Assembly (NCBI RefSeq): GCF_014489595.1
Contig: NZ_CP060790.1
Coordinates: 2,294,001 to 2,358,000, forward strand
DNA length: 64,000 nt
Direction of reading: 5' to 3'
Origin: Paenacidovorax monticola
Lineage (GTDB): Bacteria > Pseudomonadota > Gammaproteobacteria > Burkholderiales > Burkholderiaceae_C
The notes beneath the pieces are model-generated. The model was given only the letters and a program-made list of their open reading frames with translations, did no database searches and was not told where the DNA came from. Every line of letters starts with the position of its first letter. Position 1 is the first letter of the stretch. Positions 34,938 to 44,167 of this stretch are shown here, piece after piece. Both the position numbers and the translations under genes were made by a program.

Positions 34938-35614
34938 CCCTGGGCGTATTCGTCACCGGCACCGACACGGGCGTGGGCAAGAGCCTGGCCTCGGCCGCAC
35001 TCCTGCACGCGCTCGTACGCCATCATCCACGCGTGGTCGGGATGAAGCCCGTGGCCGCAGGCGCCGAATGGCACGGCGGCCAGTTGGCCAACGAGGATGC
35101 CGTCGCGCTGCGCGCCGCCTCCACCGTGGCCGTTCCGCCCGAACTCGACAACCCCGTGCTGCTGCCCGACCCGCTCTCGCCGCACATCGCAGCCGCGCGC
35201 GCCGGGGTGCGCATTCACATCCCCGCCATCGTGCAAAGCTACCGCCAGCTCACCGAGCGCGCCGACGCCGTGGTGGTCGAGAGCGCGGGCGGCTTCCACG
35301 TGCCGCTGTCCGACACCGAGACCGGCGCCGACCTGGCCCAGGCCCTGGGCCTGCCCGTGGTGCTGGTGGTGGGCCTGCGCCTGGGCTGCCTGAACCACGC
35401 CGCGCTCACGGCCGAGGCGATCCGCGCGCGCGGCCTCACGCTCGCGGGCTGGGTCGCCAACCGTGTGGACCCGCAGATGCGGGCCCCCGAGGACAACATC
35501 GCCTGGCTGCGCCAGCACCTGGGCGTGCCGCTGCTGGCCACGCTGCCGCACCAGCCCCGGCCCGATGCGCGCGCCCTCGCCGCGCTCTACCAATTGCCCC
35601 CTGACTGGACATGA
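34934..35614 (+). CDS. bioD: Dethiobiotin synthetase
   Basis: A 226-residue ATP-dependent carboxylase closing the ureido ring of dethiobiotin from DAPA and CO2. The P-loop G-T-D-T-G-V-G-K-S is at 9-17. [16 protein letters not shown] and the G-W-V-A-N-R-V-D base-recognition region are present. It overlaps both neighbours by ATGA (34934-34937 and 35611-35614), indicating tight translational coupling with bioA and bioF. Confidence 0.95.
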   Translation: MTLGVFVTGTDTGVGKSLASAALLHALVRHHPRVVGMKPVAAGAEWHGGQLANEDAVALRAASTVAVPPELDNPVLLPDPLSPHIAAARAGVRIHIPAIVQSYRQLTERADAVVVESAGGFHVPLSDTETGADLAQALGLPVVLVVGLRLGCLNHAALTAEAIRARGLTLAGWVANRVDPQMRAPEDNIAWLRQHLGVPLLATLPHQPRPDARALAALYQLPPDWT

Positions 35615-36813
35615 CCTCCTGGATCGACGAATTCCCCGCGCGCATCGCCGCGCTGGACGATGCCCACCTGCGCCGCAGGCGCCGCGCCGTGGCGCCCGCC
35701 GAGGGCGCCCACCTGCGGGTGGACGGCGCCCCCATGCTGGCCTTCTGCAGCAACGACTACCTGGGCCTCGCAGCCCACCCTGCCCTGGCCGAAGCCGCCT
35801 GCGCGGGTACGCGCGAATTCGGCGTGGGCTCAGGCGGATCTCCCCTGGTCAGCGGCCACAGCGAGGCCAACGCCGCGCTGGAGCAAGACCTCGCGCACTT
35901 CGTGCAACTGCCGCGCGCGCTCTACTTCTATGCGGGCTACGCCACCAACATCGGCATCGTTCCCGCGCTCGTGGGCGCGGGCGATGCGCTGTTCTCCGAC
36001 GCGCTCAACCACGCCTGCCTGATCGACGGCGCGCGCCTGTCTCGCGCCACGGTGCACCGCTACCCGCATGCGGACCTCGCCGCGCTCGACGCCCTGCTCG
36101 CGGCCAGCCCCGCACGGCGCAAGCTCGTGATCAGCGATGCCGTGTTCAGCATGGACGGCGACGTGGCCGACGTGCGCGCGCTGCACGCGCTGTGCGAGCG
36201 GCACGACGCGCTGCTGCTGATCGACGACGCGCACGGCTTCGGCGTGCTCGGCCCCGAGGGGCGCGGCACGCTGGCCGAGGCGGGCCTCGTCGGCGCCCAT
36301 GCCTCGCCGCGCGTGCTCTACATGGCCACGCTGGGCAAGGCCGCAGGCGTGGCGGGGGCCTTCGTCGCAGGGCCCGACGCGCTCGTCGAATGGCTGGTGC
36401 AGAAGACGCGCAGCTACATCTTCGCCACGGCCGCGCCCGCGCTGCTGGCACGCGCGCTGCAGGCCAGCCTGCGCGTGATCGCCGCCGAAGGCTGGCGGCG
36501 CGAGCACCTGGCGCAGCGCATCGCCCAGCTGCGCGACGGCCTGGCGCCGCTGCTGCAGGGCACGCACTGGCAGCTGGGCGACTCGCGCACGGCCGTGCAG
36601 GCCCTGGTGATCGGCGCCAACGACGAGGCCCTGGCCGTGATGGAAGGCCTGCGCGCGCGCGGCCTGTGGGTGCCCGCGATCCGCCCGCCCACGGTGCCCG
36701 AAGGCACGGCGCGGCTGCGCATCGCGCTGTCGGCAGCCCACACCGAGGCCGATGTGGCCCAATTGCTGGGCGCGCTGGCCGAACTCGCGCCGCGCGCGGG
36801 AAAGGCCGTATGA
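35611..36813 (+). CDS. bioF: 8-amino-7-oxononanoate synthase
   Basis: A 400-residue PLP enzyme of the alpha-oxoamine synthase family that condenses pimeloyl-ACP/CoA with L-alanine to KAPA. It shows F-C-S-N-D-Y-L-G-L near 48, [20 protein letters not shown], and the PLP Lys in [10 protein letters not shown]. Biotin steps before (bioC/bioH) and after (bioB) are not encoded in the window. It overlaps bioD at the start and queE at its stop (ATGA at 36810-36813). Confidence 0.96.
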   Translation: MTSWIDEFPARIAALDDAHLRRRRRAVAPAEGAHLRVDGAPMLAFCSNDYLGLAAHPALAEAACAGTREFGVGSGGSPLVSGHSEANAALEQDLAHFVQLPRALYFYAGYATNIGIVPALVGAGDALFSDALNHACLIDGARLSRATVHRYPHADLAALDALLAASPARRKLVISDAVFSMDGDVADVRALHALCERHDALLLIDDAHGFGVLGPEGRGTLAEAGLVGAHASPRVLYMATLGKAAGVAGAFVAGPDALVEWLVQKTRSYIFATAAPALLARALQASLRVIAAEGWRREHLAQRIAQLRDGLAPLLQGTHWQLGDSRTAVQALVIGANDEALAVMEGLRARGLWVPAIRPPTVPEGTARLRIALSAAHTEADVAQLLGALAELAPRAGKAV

Positions 36814-37448
36814 GCTACAGCGTTAAGGAAATCTTCTACACCCTGCAGGGCGAGGGGGGCCAGGCCGGCATGCCCGCCGTGTTCTGCCGCTTCGCGGGCT
36901 GCAACCTCTGGAGCGGCCGCGAGCAGGACCGCGCGAGCGCCATTTGCCGCTTCTGCGACACCGACTTCGTGGGCACCGACGGCACGCTGGGCGGCAAGTT
37001 CGCCGACGCGGGCGCGCTGGCACGCCAGATCGCGGCGCAATGGCCCGCGCAGGACCGCGCCCACCGCCTCGTGGTGCTCACGGGTGGCGAGCCACTGCTG
37101 CAGGTCGACGCGCCGCTGATCGACGCGCTGCATGCCGAGGGCTTTCGCATCGCCGTGGAGAGCAACGGCACCATCGCGGCGCCGCCCGGCATCGACTGGC
37201 TGTGCATCAGCCCCAAGGCCGGTGCCGAGTGGGTGCAGAGAGAGGGCCAGGAGCTCAAGCTGGTCTGGCCCCAGAGCGGCCTGGACCTCGACGCGCTCGA
37301 AACCACGGGCCGTTTCACCCACCGTTTCCTGCAGCCCATGGACGGCCCCGATCAGGCGGCCCACATCGCGCTGTGCATCGATCTCTGCATGCAGCGCCCG
37401 GCGTGGCGCCTGAGCCTGCAGACCCACAAGCTCACCGGCATCCGCTGA
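36810..37448 (+). CDS. queE: 7-carboxy-7-deazaguanine synthase
   Basis: A 212-residue radical SAM enzyme that contracts 6-carboxytetrahydropterin to 7-carboxy-7-deazaguanine in queuosine and preQ0 synthesis. The substrate-binding Y-T-L-Q-G-E-G-G and the cluster site C-N-L-W-S-G-R-E...C-R-F-C-D-T-D-F (the extended CX14CX2C type) are clear. G-G-E-P-L-L and E-S-N-G-T follow. Translation is coupled to bioF by a four-base overlap, although the pathways differ; queD follows after two bases. Confidence 0.95.
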   Translation: MSYSVKEIFYTLQGEGGQAGMPAVFCRFAGCNLWSGREQDRASAICRFCDTDFVGTDGTLGGKFADAGALARQIAAQWPAQDRAHRLVVLTGGEPLLQVDAPLIDALHAEGFRIAVESNGTIAAPPGIDWLCISPKAGAEWVQREGQELKLVWPQSGLDLDALETTGRFTHRFLQPMDGPDQAAHIALCIDLCMQRPAWRLSLQTHKLTGIR

Positions 37449-37450
37449 CG

Positions 37451-37837
37451 ATGCCCCACCCCGCCATGCCGCAGCAATACACCGTCCACCAGCGCATCTT
37501 CTTCGACGCGGCCCACACCCTGCGCCGCGAGATCGAGGCCGAGGGCAGCCGCCGCATCCACGGCCACACGTACCACGCCGAGGTTTCGCTCACCGGGCCG
37601 CTCGACCCCGCCACGGGCATGGTCCAGGACCTGGGCTACCTGCGCCAGCGCCTGGCCGTGCTGCGCGAGCGGCTCGACCACCACCTGCTCGACGAGGTGC
37701 CGGGCCTGGGCATCCCCACGCTCGAGAACCTCTGCCGCTTCATCGCCGAGGCCCTGTCCGACATGCAGCCCCCGCCCAGCCGCGTGCGCGTATGGCGCGA
37801 CGCGCTCGGCGACGGCTGCACGCTCGACCTGTCCTGA
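37451..37837 (+). CDS. queD: 6-carboxytetrahydropterin synthase QueD-like, Ser in place of the usual nucleophilic Cys
   Basis: A 128-residue T-fold protein of the PTPS/QueD family, converting dihydroneopterin triphosphate to 6-carboxytetrahydropterin for queE. Zinc ligands H22 (A-A-H) and H37/H39 (I-H-G-H) are kept, as are D-H-H-L-L-D and P-T-L-E-N. In E. coli QueD a Cys lies four residues before HGH (CxxxHGH). Here that position is Ser33 (S-R-R-I-H-G-H), so catalysis may differ or another residue may serve. Two ATGs, 37451 and 37466, are possible starts. Its place immediately after queE supports the assignment. Confidence 0.85.
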   Translation: MPHPAMPQQYTVHQRIFFDAAHTLRREIEAEGSRRIHGHTYHAEVSLTGPLDPATGMVQDLGYLRQRLAVLRERLDHHLLDEVPGLGIPTLENLCRFIAEALSDMQPPPSRVRVWRDALGDGCTLDLS

Positions 37838-37867
37838 ACCCCTTTCCCCGAACCACCGAGACCTGCC

Positions 37868-38227
37868 ATGCCCCACCTGATCGTTGAATACTCCCGCAAC
37901 CTCGCCGGCTTCCCCGAGGCCCAGGCGCTCGCCGAACTCAACGCCGCCGTCTGCGCGAGCCCCGAGGTGGCCGACGAGGCCGACCTCAAGAGCCGCATCG
38001 CGCCCGTGCCGCAGTTCGAGATCGGCACCGCGCCCGCGAACCGCGGCTTCGTGCACGCGCAGCTGCGCCTGCTCTCGGGCCGCACGCCAGAGGCCAAGAA
38101 AGACCTCTCGGAGCGCGTGGCCGGCGTGCTGCGCCGCCTCACGCCCCACCCCGCGGGCGTGATGGTGCAGCTCAGCGTGGAGATCGTGGACATGGACCGG
38201 CCGAGCTACGTCAAAGAGCGGCTCTGA
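37868..38227 (+). CDS. 5-carboxymethyl-2-hydroxymuconate Delta-isomerase family protein
   Basis: A 119-residue tautomerase-superfamily protein of the HpaF/CHMI type. Mature Pro1 (M-P-H-L-I-V-E-Y-S) would be the catalytic base. The family V-Q-L-S-V-E-I-V-D-M segment and a terminal Y-V-K-E-R-L are present. CHMI acts in homoprotocatechuate degradation, but no other hpa genes lie nearby. Here the gene stands alone, so its physiological substrate is uncertain and it may serve as a generic tautomerase. Confidence 0.88.
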   Translation: MPHLIVEYSRNLAGFPEAQALAELNAAVCASPEVADEADLKSRIAPVPQFEIGTAPANRGFVHAQLRLLSGRTPEAKKDLSERVAGVLRRLTPHPAGVMVQLSVEIVDMDRPSYVKERL

Positions 38228-38286
38228 GTCCGCGCCGCCCGGCACGCCCTTTGCATAAGGCGGCCTCGGCTGCGCCACCTGGCAAG

Positions 38287-38327
38287 TTGATCGAGGTCAA
38301 TGCGGCCTGGATCTGCAGGCTCATACT
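38287..38327 (+). promoter_or_regulatory. FNR/ANR box with class II spacing to a -10 box
   Basis: TTGATCGAGGTCAA (38287-38300) matches the FNR consensus TTGAT-N4-ATCAA at nine of ten fixed positions. CATACT (38322-38327) fits a -10 box. If transcription starts about seven bases after it (38334-38335), the FNR dyad is centred near -41, the class II activator position. The controlled gene would be the solute receptor at 38399, implying induction without oxygen. Confidence 0.6.
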
Positions 38328-38398
38328 GAATCAGCGACCCCGCTGCGGGTTTGCCGCAGGGCCGCTCTTTCATCCACCGAACTTGCCGAAAGCCTGCC

Positions 38399-39283
38399 AT
38401 GAAAAACCTCAGCATTGCCTTGTTTGCTGCGGCCCTGTCGGCTGCCATGCCGGCGGCCCAGGCGCAGACGCTCCAGAAAATCGCCGCCAGCAACAAGATC
38501 ACCGTGTCTTACCGCGAAGCGGCCGTCCCCTTCAGCTATGTCATCGGAACGCACAAAGCGGTGGGCTTCGCGGTGGACCTGACCGAAGCCATCGCCGATG
38601 ACGTGCGCCTGAAACTACACAGACCCGATCTGCAGGTGGTCTACATGCCCGTGACGGCGCAAAACCGCATCCCGCTGCTGGTCGACGGCGCCTACGACCT
38701 GGAATGCGGCTCCACCACCAACAACGCGGCGCGCAGCAAGGAAGTCTCCTTTGCCATCAACCATTTCTATGCCGGCACGCGCCTGCTGGCCAAGAAAACC
38801 TCCGGCATCCGAGGCTATGCCGATCTGGCCGGCAAGACCGTGGCCACCACCGCCGGTAGCACCAATGAAAAGCTGATCCGCCAGTACAGCGCCGATCACG
38901 GCCTGGACATGAAGATCGTGCTGGGCAAGGACTACGGCGATGCGCTGGGCATGGTCGAGAGCGATCAGGCCGTGGCCTTCGCGATGGATGATGTGCTGCT
39001 GTTCGGCCTGCGCGCCAACTCCAGCAACCCTGCGGCACTCGAAGTCGTGGGTGAAACGCTGCAGGTCGAGCCGTATGCCTGCATGGTGCGCAAGAACGAT
39101 CCGGAGTTCAAGAAACTCGTCGACGGCACTCTGACCCGGCTCATGCGCACCGGCGAATTCGCCCGGCTGTACAAGAAGTGGTTCGAATCCCCCATCCCGC
39201 CCAAGGGCGTGGTGCTCAGCATGCCCATGGGGGCGCAGCTCAAGGCCAACCTCAAGGCCCGCAGCGACCAGCCGGCGATGTAA
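38399..39283 (+). CDS. Amino acid ABC transporter substrate-binding protein (GltI-like)
   Basis: A 294-residue periplasmic receptor of the family 3 amino-acid-binding type, closest in features to glutamate/aspartate receptors. It has a signal peptide (M-K-N-L-S start, cleavage after A-Q-A near 22), V-G-F-A-V-D-L-T-E-A, D-L-E-C-G-S-T-T-N-N (the GltI ligand-loop type) and D-L-A-G-K-T-V-A-T-T-A-G-S-T-N. No permease or ATPase genes adjoin it, so it is an orphan receptor. An FNR-like box lies 98 bases upstream of its ATG. It is convergent with pabB, 44 bases away. Confidence 0.88.
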   Translation: MKNLSIALFAAALSAAMPAAQAQTLQKIAASNKITVSYREAAVPFSYVIGTHKAVGFAVDLTEAIADDVRLKLHRPDLQVVYMPVTAQNRIPLLVDGAYDLECGSTTNNAARSKEVSFAINHFYAGTRLLAKKTSGIRGYADLAGKTVATTAGSTNEKLIRQYSADHGLDMKIVLGKDYGDALGMVESDQAVAFAMDDVLLFGLRANSSNPAALEVVGETLQVEPYACMVRKNDPEFKKLVDGTLTRLMRTGEFARLYKKWFESPIPPKGVVLSMPMGAQLKANLKARSDQPAM

Positions 39284-39327
39284 AGCGGGGGGCCGAGCGA
39301 TCCCGGACAGGCCCGGGACCCGCCCCC

Positions 39328-41085
39328 TCAGGCGGCGGCTGGCACCAGTTCGGCCGCCAGCCAGCCGCGCAGGCTGTTGACGAAGGCCCAGGCCTGCACG
39401 CGCGGCAGGTCCCGCACGCGCAGCAGCCCCTCCTGCACGCGGCCTTCGCGCAGGGCCACGGCACGGCCCACGCCGGGCAGCAGGCCACAGGCGAGCGGCG
39501 GCGTGATCCAGCGGCCGTCGAGCAGCGCCGCGATGTTGCCGCGCGTGCATTCGGTGATCTCGTCGGCCTCGTTCCACAACAGGGTGTCGAACACGCCGGG
39601 CTCCGTGGGCTCGAAGGCCGCGTAGTGCGCGCGCCGCGTGGTCTTGTGGCGCACGAATTCGCTGTGCGCCGCCGTGAACGCGCGCTGCGCCAGCGCCAGG
39701 CGCACGGGCTCGGCCGTGGACGCGAGCGCAAAGGCCTCGGCCCGGGGCAGGCCGGCCGCATCCAGCAGCAGGCGCACGCGCCACAGGCCCGCAGGGTGGG
39801 CGGCGCACAGCGCATCGAGGCAGGCCTGCACGCGCGCCGCGTCCCAGGGCACGCCGAAATGCGCGGCCCCGGCCGCCATGCGCGCCAGGTGCTCGGCGCG
39901 GTGGCGCAGCGCGCCCTCGTCGAGCGCCAGGGTTTCGAGCAGCTCGAACGGCGCGCTCGCGCGCTCCACGAAGGCGCGCTTGGCGCCCCACTCGCGCCAC
40001 TCGGCCCCGGCCTCCGATCCCCAGGTGATGCCGCTGCCGATGCCGCATACGGCCTGCGTGCCGCGCAGCGCCACGGTACGGATCGGCACGTTGAAGGTGG
40101 CGGCCACGCCCCCCGCGCCGTCGGGCCGCACCACGCCCACGGCGCCGCAGTACACGCCACGCGGCGCGGCCTCGAGCTCCTGGATGAGCTGCATGGCGCG
40201 CACCTTGGGCGCGCCGGTGACCGAGCCGCAGGGGAACAGCGCACCGAACACGTCGGCCAGACGCGTGCCCGCACGCGTGCGCGCCACCACGTCGGAAGTC
40301 ATCTGCCACACGGTGGGCAGCTGCTCGGTATGGAACAGGCGCGGCACGCGCACGCTGTGCGGCTCGGCCACGCGCGAAAGGTCGTTGCGCAGCAGGTCCA
40401 CGATCATCACGTTCTCGGCCCGCTCCTTGGGGCTGGCGCGCAGCTGCGCGGCCTGGGCCACGTCGTCCTCGGGCGTGGCGCCGCGCGGGGCCGTGCCCTT
40501 CATGGGCCGCGCGAGCAGGCTGCCGCCGCGCCAGTCGAAGAACAGCTCGGGCGAGACGGAGAGCGTCTTTTCATCGCCCATGTCGAGGAAGGCGCCATAG
40601 CCGCCCGGCTGCGCGCGGCGCAGCGCCGCGAACAGGGCCAGCGCATCGCCCTGCCAGTTCCCCGCGAGCGGTGCCGTGAAGTTGACCTGGTAGCACTCGC
40701 CCGCGCCGATGGCGCCGCGGATGCGCGCAATGGCCGCATCGAACGCGGGCCGCGCGATCTCGCCCTGCCATGGCACCCGGGCCTCGCCAGGCGCCAGATT
40801 GCCATCCCAGGGCTGCGGCGCATCGAACACCGCGAACCAGGCCAGCGGGCCGTCGGCCGCGTGCGTGTGCAGGGCCTTGTCGAAGGCGGATGCCGCCTCG
40901 TAGCGCAACTGGCCCACCACCCAGGCGCCCGCGCGCGCGGCGTCCTCCACGGCGTCGAGCACGCCGCGCACCTCGTGCGGCGCCTGGGCCACGAGCGTGG
41001 CGCGCGGCACGCCGAAGGCATGGCGCAAGCGCGGCCCGGCGCTCGCGCGCGGGTCGGCGAAGTCGATCAGGGCAGTACAAGTCAA
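39328..41085 (-). CDS. pabB: Aminodeoxychorismate synthase component I fused to a PabC-like lyase (PabB-PabC)
   Basis: A 585-residue fusion. Residues about 1-340 are PabB, making 4-amino-4-deoxychorismate from chorismate and ammonia. Seen there are the R-P-M-K-G-T signature with the catalytic Lys, L-R-N-D-L-S-R-V, F-P-C-G-S-V-T-G-A-P-K and G-I-G-S-G-I-T-W. Residues about 350-585 resemble the class IV aminotransferase-fold lyase PabC, which releases p-aminobenzoate for folate (N-E-A-D-E-I-T-E-C-T-R-G-N). The start is TTG at 41083-41085: an in-frame stop lies 15 bases upstream and GGAGG sits five bases before the TTG. That ribosome site is part of the repeat at 41089-41138. Confidence 0.9.
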   Translation of the reverse strand: MTCTALIDFADPRASAGPRLRHAFGVPRATLVAQAPHEVRGVLDAVEDAARAGAWVVGQLRYEAASAFDKALHTHAADGPLAWFAVFDAPQPWDGNLAPGEARVPWQGEIARPAFDAAIARIRGAIGAGECYQVNFTAPLAGNWQGDALALFAALRRAQPGGYGAFLDMGDEKTLSVSPELFFDWRGGSLLARPMKGTAPRGATPEDDVAQAAQLRASPKERAENVMIVDLLRNDLSRVAEPHSVRVPRLFHTEQLPTVWQMTSDVVARTRAGTRLADVFGALFPCGSVTGAPKVRAMQLIQELEAAPRGVYCGAVGVVRPDGAGGVAATFNVPIRTVALRGTQAVCGIGSGITWGSEAGAEWREWGAKRAFVERASAPFELLETLALDEGALRHRAEHLARMAAGAAHFGVPWDAARVQACLDALCAAHPAGLWRVRLLLDAAGLPRAEAFALASTAEPVRLALAQRAFTAAHSEFVRHKTTRRAHYAAFEPTEPGVFDTLLWNEADEITECTRGNIAALLDGRWITPPLACGLLPGVGRAVALREGRVQEGLLRVRDLPRVQAWAFVNSLRGWLAAELVPAAA

Positions 41086-41088
41086 ATC

Positions 41089-41138
41089 GGCCTCCAGCGC
41101 CTATCCATCCAGCGCCAGCAGCTATCAAAACAAAAGCG
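41089..41138 (-). repeat. Dispersed intergenic repeat, copy 5, overlapping the pabB ribosome-binding site
   Basis: On the minus strand it reads TTTTGATAGCTGCTGGCGCT, then GGATGGATAGGCGCTGGAGGCC. This is the clearest copy of the family. Its GGAGG end is placed exactly where the pabB Shine-Dalgarno sequence should be. Confidence 0.55.
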
Positions 41139-42263
41139 CTATGCCGCCCCGAAATGCGGCACCAGCGCGCCGGCCGGCTGCCCGCTCTTGAGTGCGGCGG
41201 TGAAGGCGAGCATGCGGTCGATGGGCTGGCGTGCGCGCGGGATCAGCACGGGCTCCACGTGGATGGCGTTCGCGCCCGTCTCCAGCACGCGGGCCACGTC
41301 GGCCAGGCCGTTCATGGCCATCCAGGGGCAGTGCGCGCAGCTCTTGCAGGTGGCGCTGTTGCCGGCCGTGGGGGCTTCATAGAAGGTCTTGCCGGGGTTC
41401 AGCGTGCGCAGCTTGTGCATCATGCCGTTGTCGGTGGCCACGATGAATTCGCGGGCATCCATCTCGCGCGCGGCCTTGAGGATGGCGCTGGTCGAGCCCA
41501 CGGCGTCGGCCAGGGCCACGACCTCGGCCGGGCTCTCGGGGTGCACGAGGATCTTGGCCTCGGGGTGCTCCTTCTTGAGCAGCTCCAGCTCCAGCGCCTT
41601 GAATTCGTCGTGCACGATGCAGGCGCCGTTCCAGAACACCATGTCGGCGCCCGTCTCGCGCTCGATGTAGGCGCCCAGGTGCCGGTCGGGGGCCCAGAGG
41701 ATCTTGTGGCCGGCGTCTTTCAGCGCACGCACGATGTCGAGCGCGCAGCTCGACGTGACGAGCCAGTCGGCACGCGCCTTCACGGCGGCGCTGGTGTTGG
41801 CGTAGACCACCACGGTGCGGTCGGGGTGCTGGTCGCAGAAGGCACTGAACTGGTCGATGGGGCAGCCCAGGTCGAGCGAGCAGGTCGCGTCGAGGTCGGG
41901 CATGAGCACGGTCTTCTCGGGCGAGAGGATCTTGGCCGTCTCGCCCATGAAGCGCACGCCCGAGACCACCAGGGTCTGCGCCGCGTGGTCGCGGCCGAAG
42001 CGGGCCATCTCGAGCGAATCGCTCACGATGCCGCCGGTCTCCTCGGCCAGGTCCTGCAGGTCCGGGTGCACGTAGTAGTGCGAGACCATGACCGCGTTCT
42101 TTTCCTTCAGCAGGCGGCGGATTCGGTCCTTGAGCGCGGCGCGCTCGGTGGGGCTGGGCTCGGCGGGCACGCGGGCCCAGGCGTGCTTGGTGGAGCAAAC
42201 GGCACCCTCGGTGCCGGCGAGCGGCTGCTCGTACTCCACATCCTTGATGGCGATCGTATTCAT
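41139..42263 (-). CDS. nadA: Quinolinate synthase
   Basis: A 374-residue 4Fe-4S enzyme condensing iminoaspartate with dihydroxyacetone phosphate to quinolinate. It has [40 protein letters not shown] and the C-terminal cluster Cys region [10 protein letters not shown]. The start at 42263 (M-N-T-I-A-I-K-D) gives the usual length; an upstream open stretch of eleven residues is unlikely to be translated. It follows nadC by 55 bases on the same strand, so nadC-nadA are probably co-transcribed. Confidence 0.95.
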   Translation of the reverse strand: MNTIAIKDVEYEQPLAGTEGAVCSTKHAWARVPAEPSPTERAALKDRIRRLLKEKNAVMVSHYYVHPDLQDLAEETGGIVSDSLEMARFGRDHAAQTLVVSGVRFMGETAKILSPEKTVLMPDLDATCSLDLGCPIDQFSAFCDQHPDRTVVVYANTSAAVKARADWLVTSSCALDIVRALKDAGHKILWAPDRHLGAYIERETGADMVFWNGACIVHDEFKALELELLKKEHPEAKILVHPESPAEVVALADAVGSTSAILKAAREMDAREFIVATDNGMMHKLRTLNPGKTFYEAPTAGNSATCKSCAHCPWMAMNGLADVARVLETGANAIHVEPVLIPRARQPIDRMLAFTAALKSGQPAGALVPHFGAA

Positions 42264-42318
42264 GGCAAGGCTCTCGCCGCCGGGCTGCGGCGGCATCGTG
42301 GGACTCTATTGTCTCGCC

Positions 42319-43191
42319 TCAGGCCAGCTCTTGCAGGCGCATCGAGAAATCGGTGGCCTTCACGTCCTTGGTCAGCGTGCCGATGGAGATGCGGTCCACG
42401 CCCGTTTCGGCGAGCGCGCGCAGGCCTTCGAGCGTGACGCCGCCCGAGATTTCGAGGATGGCACGGCCCGCGTTGAGCGCCACGGCCTCGCGCAGCATGG
42501 GCAGCGGCATGTTGTCGAGCAGCACCATCTTCGCGCCGGCGTCGAGTGCCTCGGCCAGCTGCGCGAGCGTCTCGACCTCGATCTCGATGAACTTCGCCCG
42601 CGCGGCCACGGCCTGCGCGGCGCGCAGCACCGCCGTCACCCCGCCCGCGGCGGCAATGTGGTTTTCCTTGATGAGCACGGCGTCGTGCAGGCCGATGCGG
42701 TGGTTGGTGCCGCCCCCCGCACGCACGGCGTACTTCTGCGCCATGCGCAGGCCCGGCAGGGTCTTGCGCGTGTCCACGATGTGGGCGCGCGTGCCCGCCA
42801 CGGCATCCACGTAGGTGCGGGTCTTGGTGGCCACGGCCGACATCATCTGCAGGAAGTTGAGCGCCGTGCGCTCGGCGCTGAGCAGCGCGCGCGCGTTGCC
42901 CTCGATCTCCAGCACCACCTGGTCCGGCGCGCAGCGCTGGCCCTCGGCCACATGCCAGGTCAGCTGCACGGCGGGGTCGAGCGCGCGCAGCGCGGCCTCG
43001 GCCCAGGGGGCGCCGCAGATCACGGCGGCCTCGCGCGCCAGCACGCGGGCGCGGGCACGCCGCGCGGGGTCGATCAGGCCGGCCGTGAGGTCGCCGGCGC
43101 CCACGTCCTCCTGCAGCGCGCGGGCCACGTCCTCGCGGGCCAGGGCCGCGATGGCCTCAGGGGTCGTAGGGGTTTCAGTCCAGTTCGTCAT
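42319..43191 (-). CDS. nadC: Nicotinate-nucleotide diphosphorylase (carboxylating)
   Basis: A 290-residue quinolinate phosphoribosyltransferase that makes nicotinate mononucleotide from quinolinate and PRPP. It shows E-D-V-G-A-G-D-L-T, R-T-A-L-N-F-L-Q-M-M-S, D-T-R-K-T-L-P-G-L-R, G-G-G-T-N-H-R-I-G-L-H-D and the C-terminal barrel motifs E-I-S-G-G-V and I-S-I-G-T-L-T. The ATG at 43189-43191 was chosen over one four codons upstream. With nadB and nadA the complete aspartate route to NaMN is present. It is divergent from panB, 57 bases apart. Confidence 0.95.
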   Translation of the reverse strand: MTNWTETPTTPEAIAALAREDVARALQEDVGAGDLTAGLIDPARRARARVLAREAAVICGAPWAEAALRALDPAVQLTWHVAEGQRCAPDQVVLEIEGNARALLSAERTALNFLQMMSAVATKTRTYVDAVAGTRAHIVDTRKTLPGLRMAQKYAVRAGGGTNHRIGLHDAVLIKENHIAAAGGVTAVLRAAQAVAARAKFIEIEVETLAQLAEALDAGAKMVLLDNMPLPMLREAVALNAGRAILEISGGVTLEGLRALAETGVDRISIGTLTKDVKATDFSMRLQELA

Positions 43192-43248
43192 GGCGGCAAG
43201 CATAGCGGTATCGCATAGACTCGCGGCACTTCAGCAGGGACCCGCACC

Positions 43249-44142
43249 ATGACCGCACCCCAAGCCCCCGCGCCGGCCGCCGCCGGCACCCCCTACGGCA
43301 CGCTGCCGCCCGCGTCGCCGCTGCCGCAGCGGCGCCCCGTGAGCCTGCCGCGCCTGGCGCAGATGCGCGAGGCGGGCGAGAAGATCACCATGCTCACGGC
43401 CTACGACGCCACTTTCGCGGCCGTGGCCGACGCGGCGGGCGTGGAGTGCATCCTCGTGGGCGACTCGCTCGGCATGGTCTGCCAGGGCCTGCCCAGCACC
43501 GTGGGCGTGACGCTGGACACCATGGCCTACCACACGGCCAGCGTGGCGCGCGGCCTGCACCGCGTGCAGGGCACGGCCTGGCTCATTGCCGACCTGCCCT
43601 ACGGCAGCTACGCCGAGAGCCGCGAGCAGGCCCTGCGCAGCGCCTGCGCGCTCATGCAGGCCGGAGCGCACATGGTCAAGCTCGAAGGCGGCGGCTGGAC
43701 CGCGCCCACCGTGGAATTCCTCGTGCAGCGCGGCGTGCCCGTGTGCGCGCACCTGGGCCTCACGCCGCAGACCGTGCATGCGCTCGGCGGCTACCGCGTG
43801 CAGGGCAAGGACGAGGCCGCCGCGCGCCTGCTGCGCAAGGAGGCGGCCGAGCTGCAGGACGCGGGCGCCGCGATGCTGGTGCTCGAGATGGTGCCCGCCG
43901 CGCTTGCGCGCGAACTCACGGCCGCCCTGCCCCACTGCCACACCATCGGCATCGGCGCGGGCAGCGGCACGGCCGGCCAGGTGCTGGTGCTGCACGACAT
44001 GCTGGGCATGAACCTCGGCAAGATGGCGCGCTTCGTGCACAACTTCATGCAGGACGCCGGCAGCGTGCGCGGCGCCATCGAGGCCTACGTGCAGGCCGTG
44101 AAGCAGGGGCGCTTCCCCGACGACGCGGTGCACGCCTGGTAA
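43249..44142 (+). CDS. panB: 3-methyl-2-oxobutanoate hydroxymethyltransferase
   Basis: A 297-residue TIM-barrel enzyme adding a hydroxymethyl group from methylene-THF to ketoisovalerate, giving ketopantoate. It has [41 protein letters not shown] and D-M-L-G-M-N, all typical. A short Pro/Ala-rich N-terminal extension of about 30 residues precedes the barrel. panC follows after 25 bases. The ketopantoate reductase gene panE is not in the window. Confidence 0.95.
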   Translation: MTAPQAPAPAAAGTPYGTLPPASPLPQRRPVSLPRLAQMREAGEKITMLTAYDATFAAVADAAGVECILVGDSLGMVCQGLPSTVGVTLDTMAYHTASVARGLHRVQGTAWLIADLPYGSYAESREQALRSACALMQAGAHMVKLEGGGWTAPTVEFLVQRGVPVCAHLGLTPQTVHALGGYRVQGKDEAAARLLRKEAAELQDAGAAMLVLEMVPAALARELTAALPHCHTIGIGAGSGTAGQVLVLHDMLGMNLGKMARFVHNFMQDAGSVRGAIEAYVQAVKQGRFPDDAVHAW

Positions 44143-44167
44143 CCCCTTTCCCATTCTTCGCCACGCC

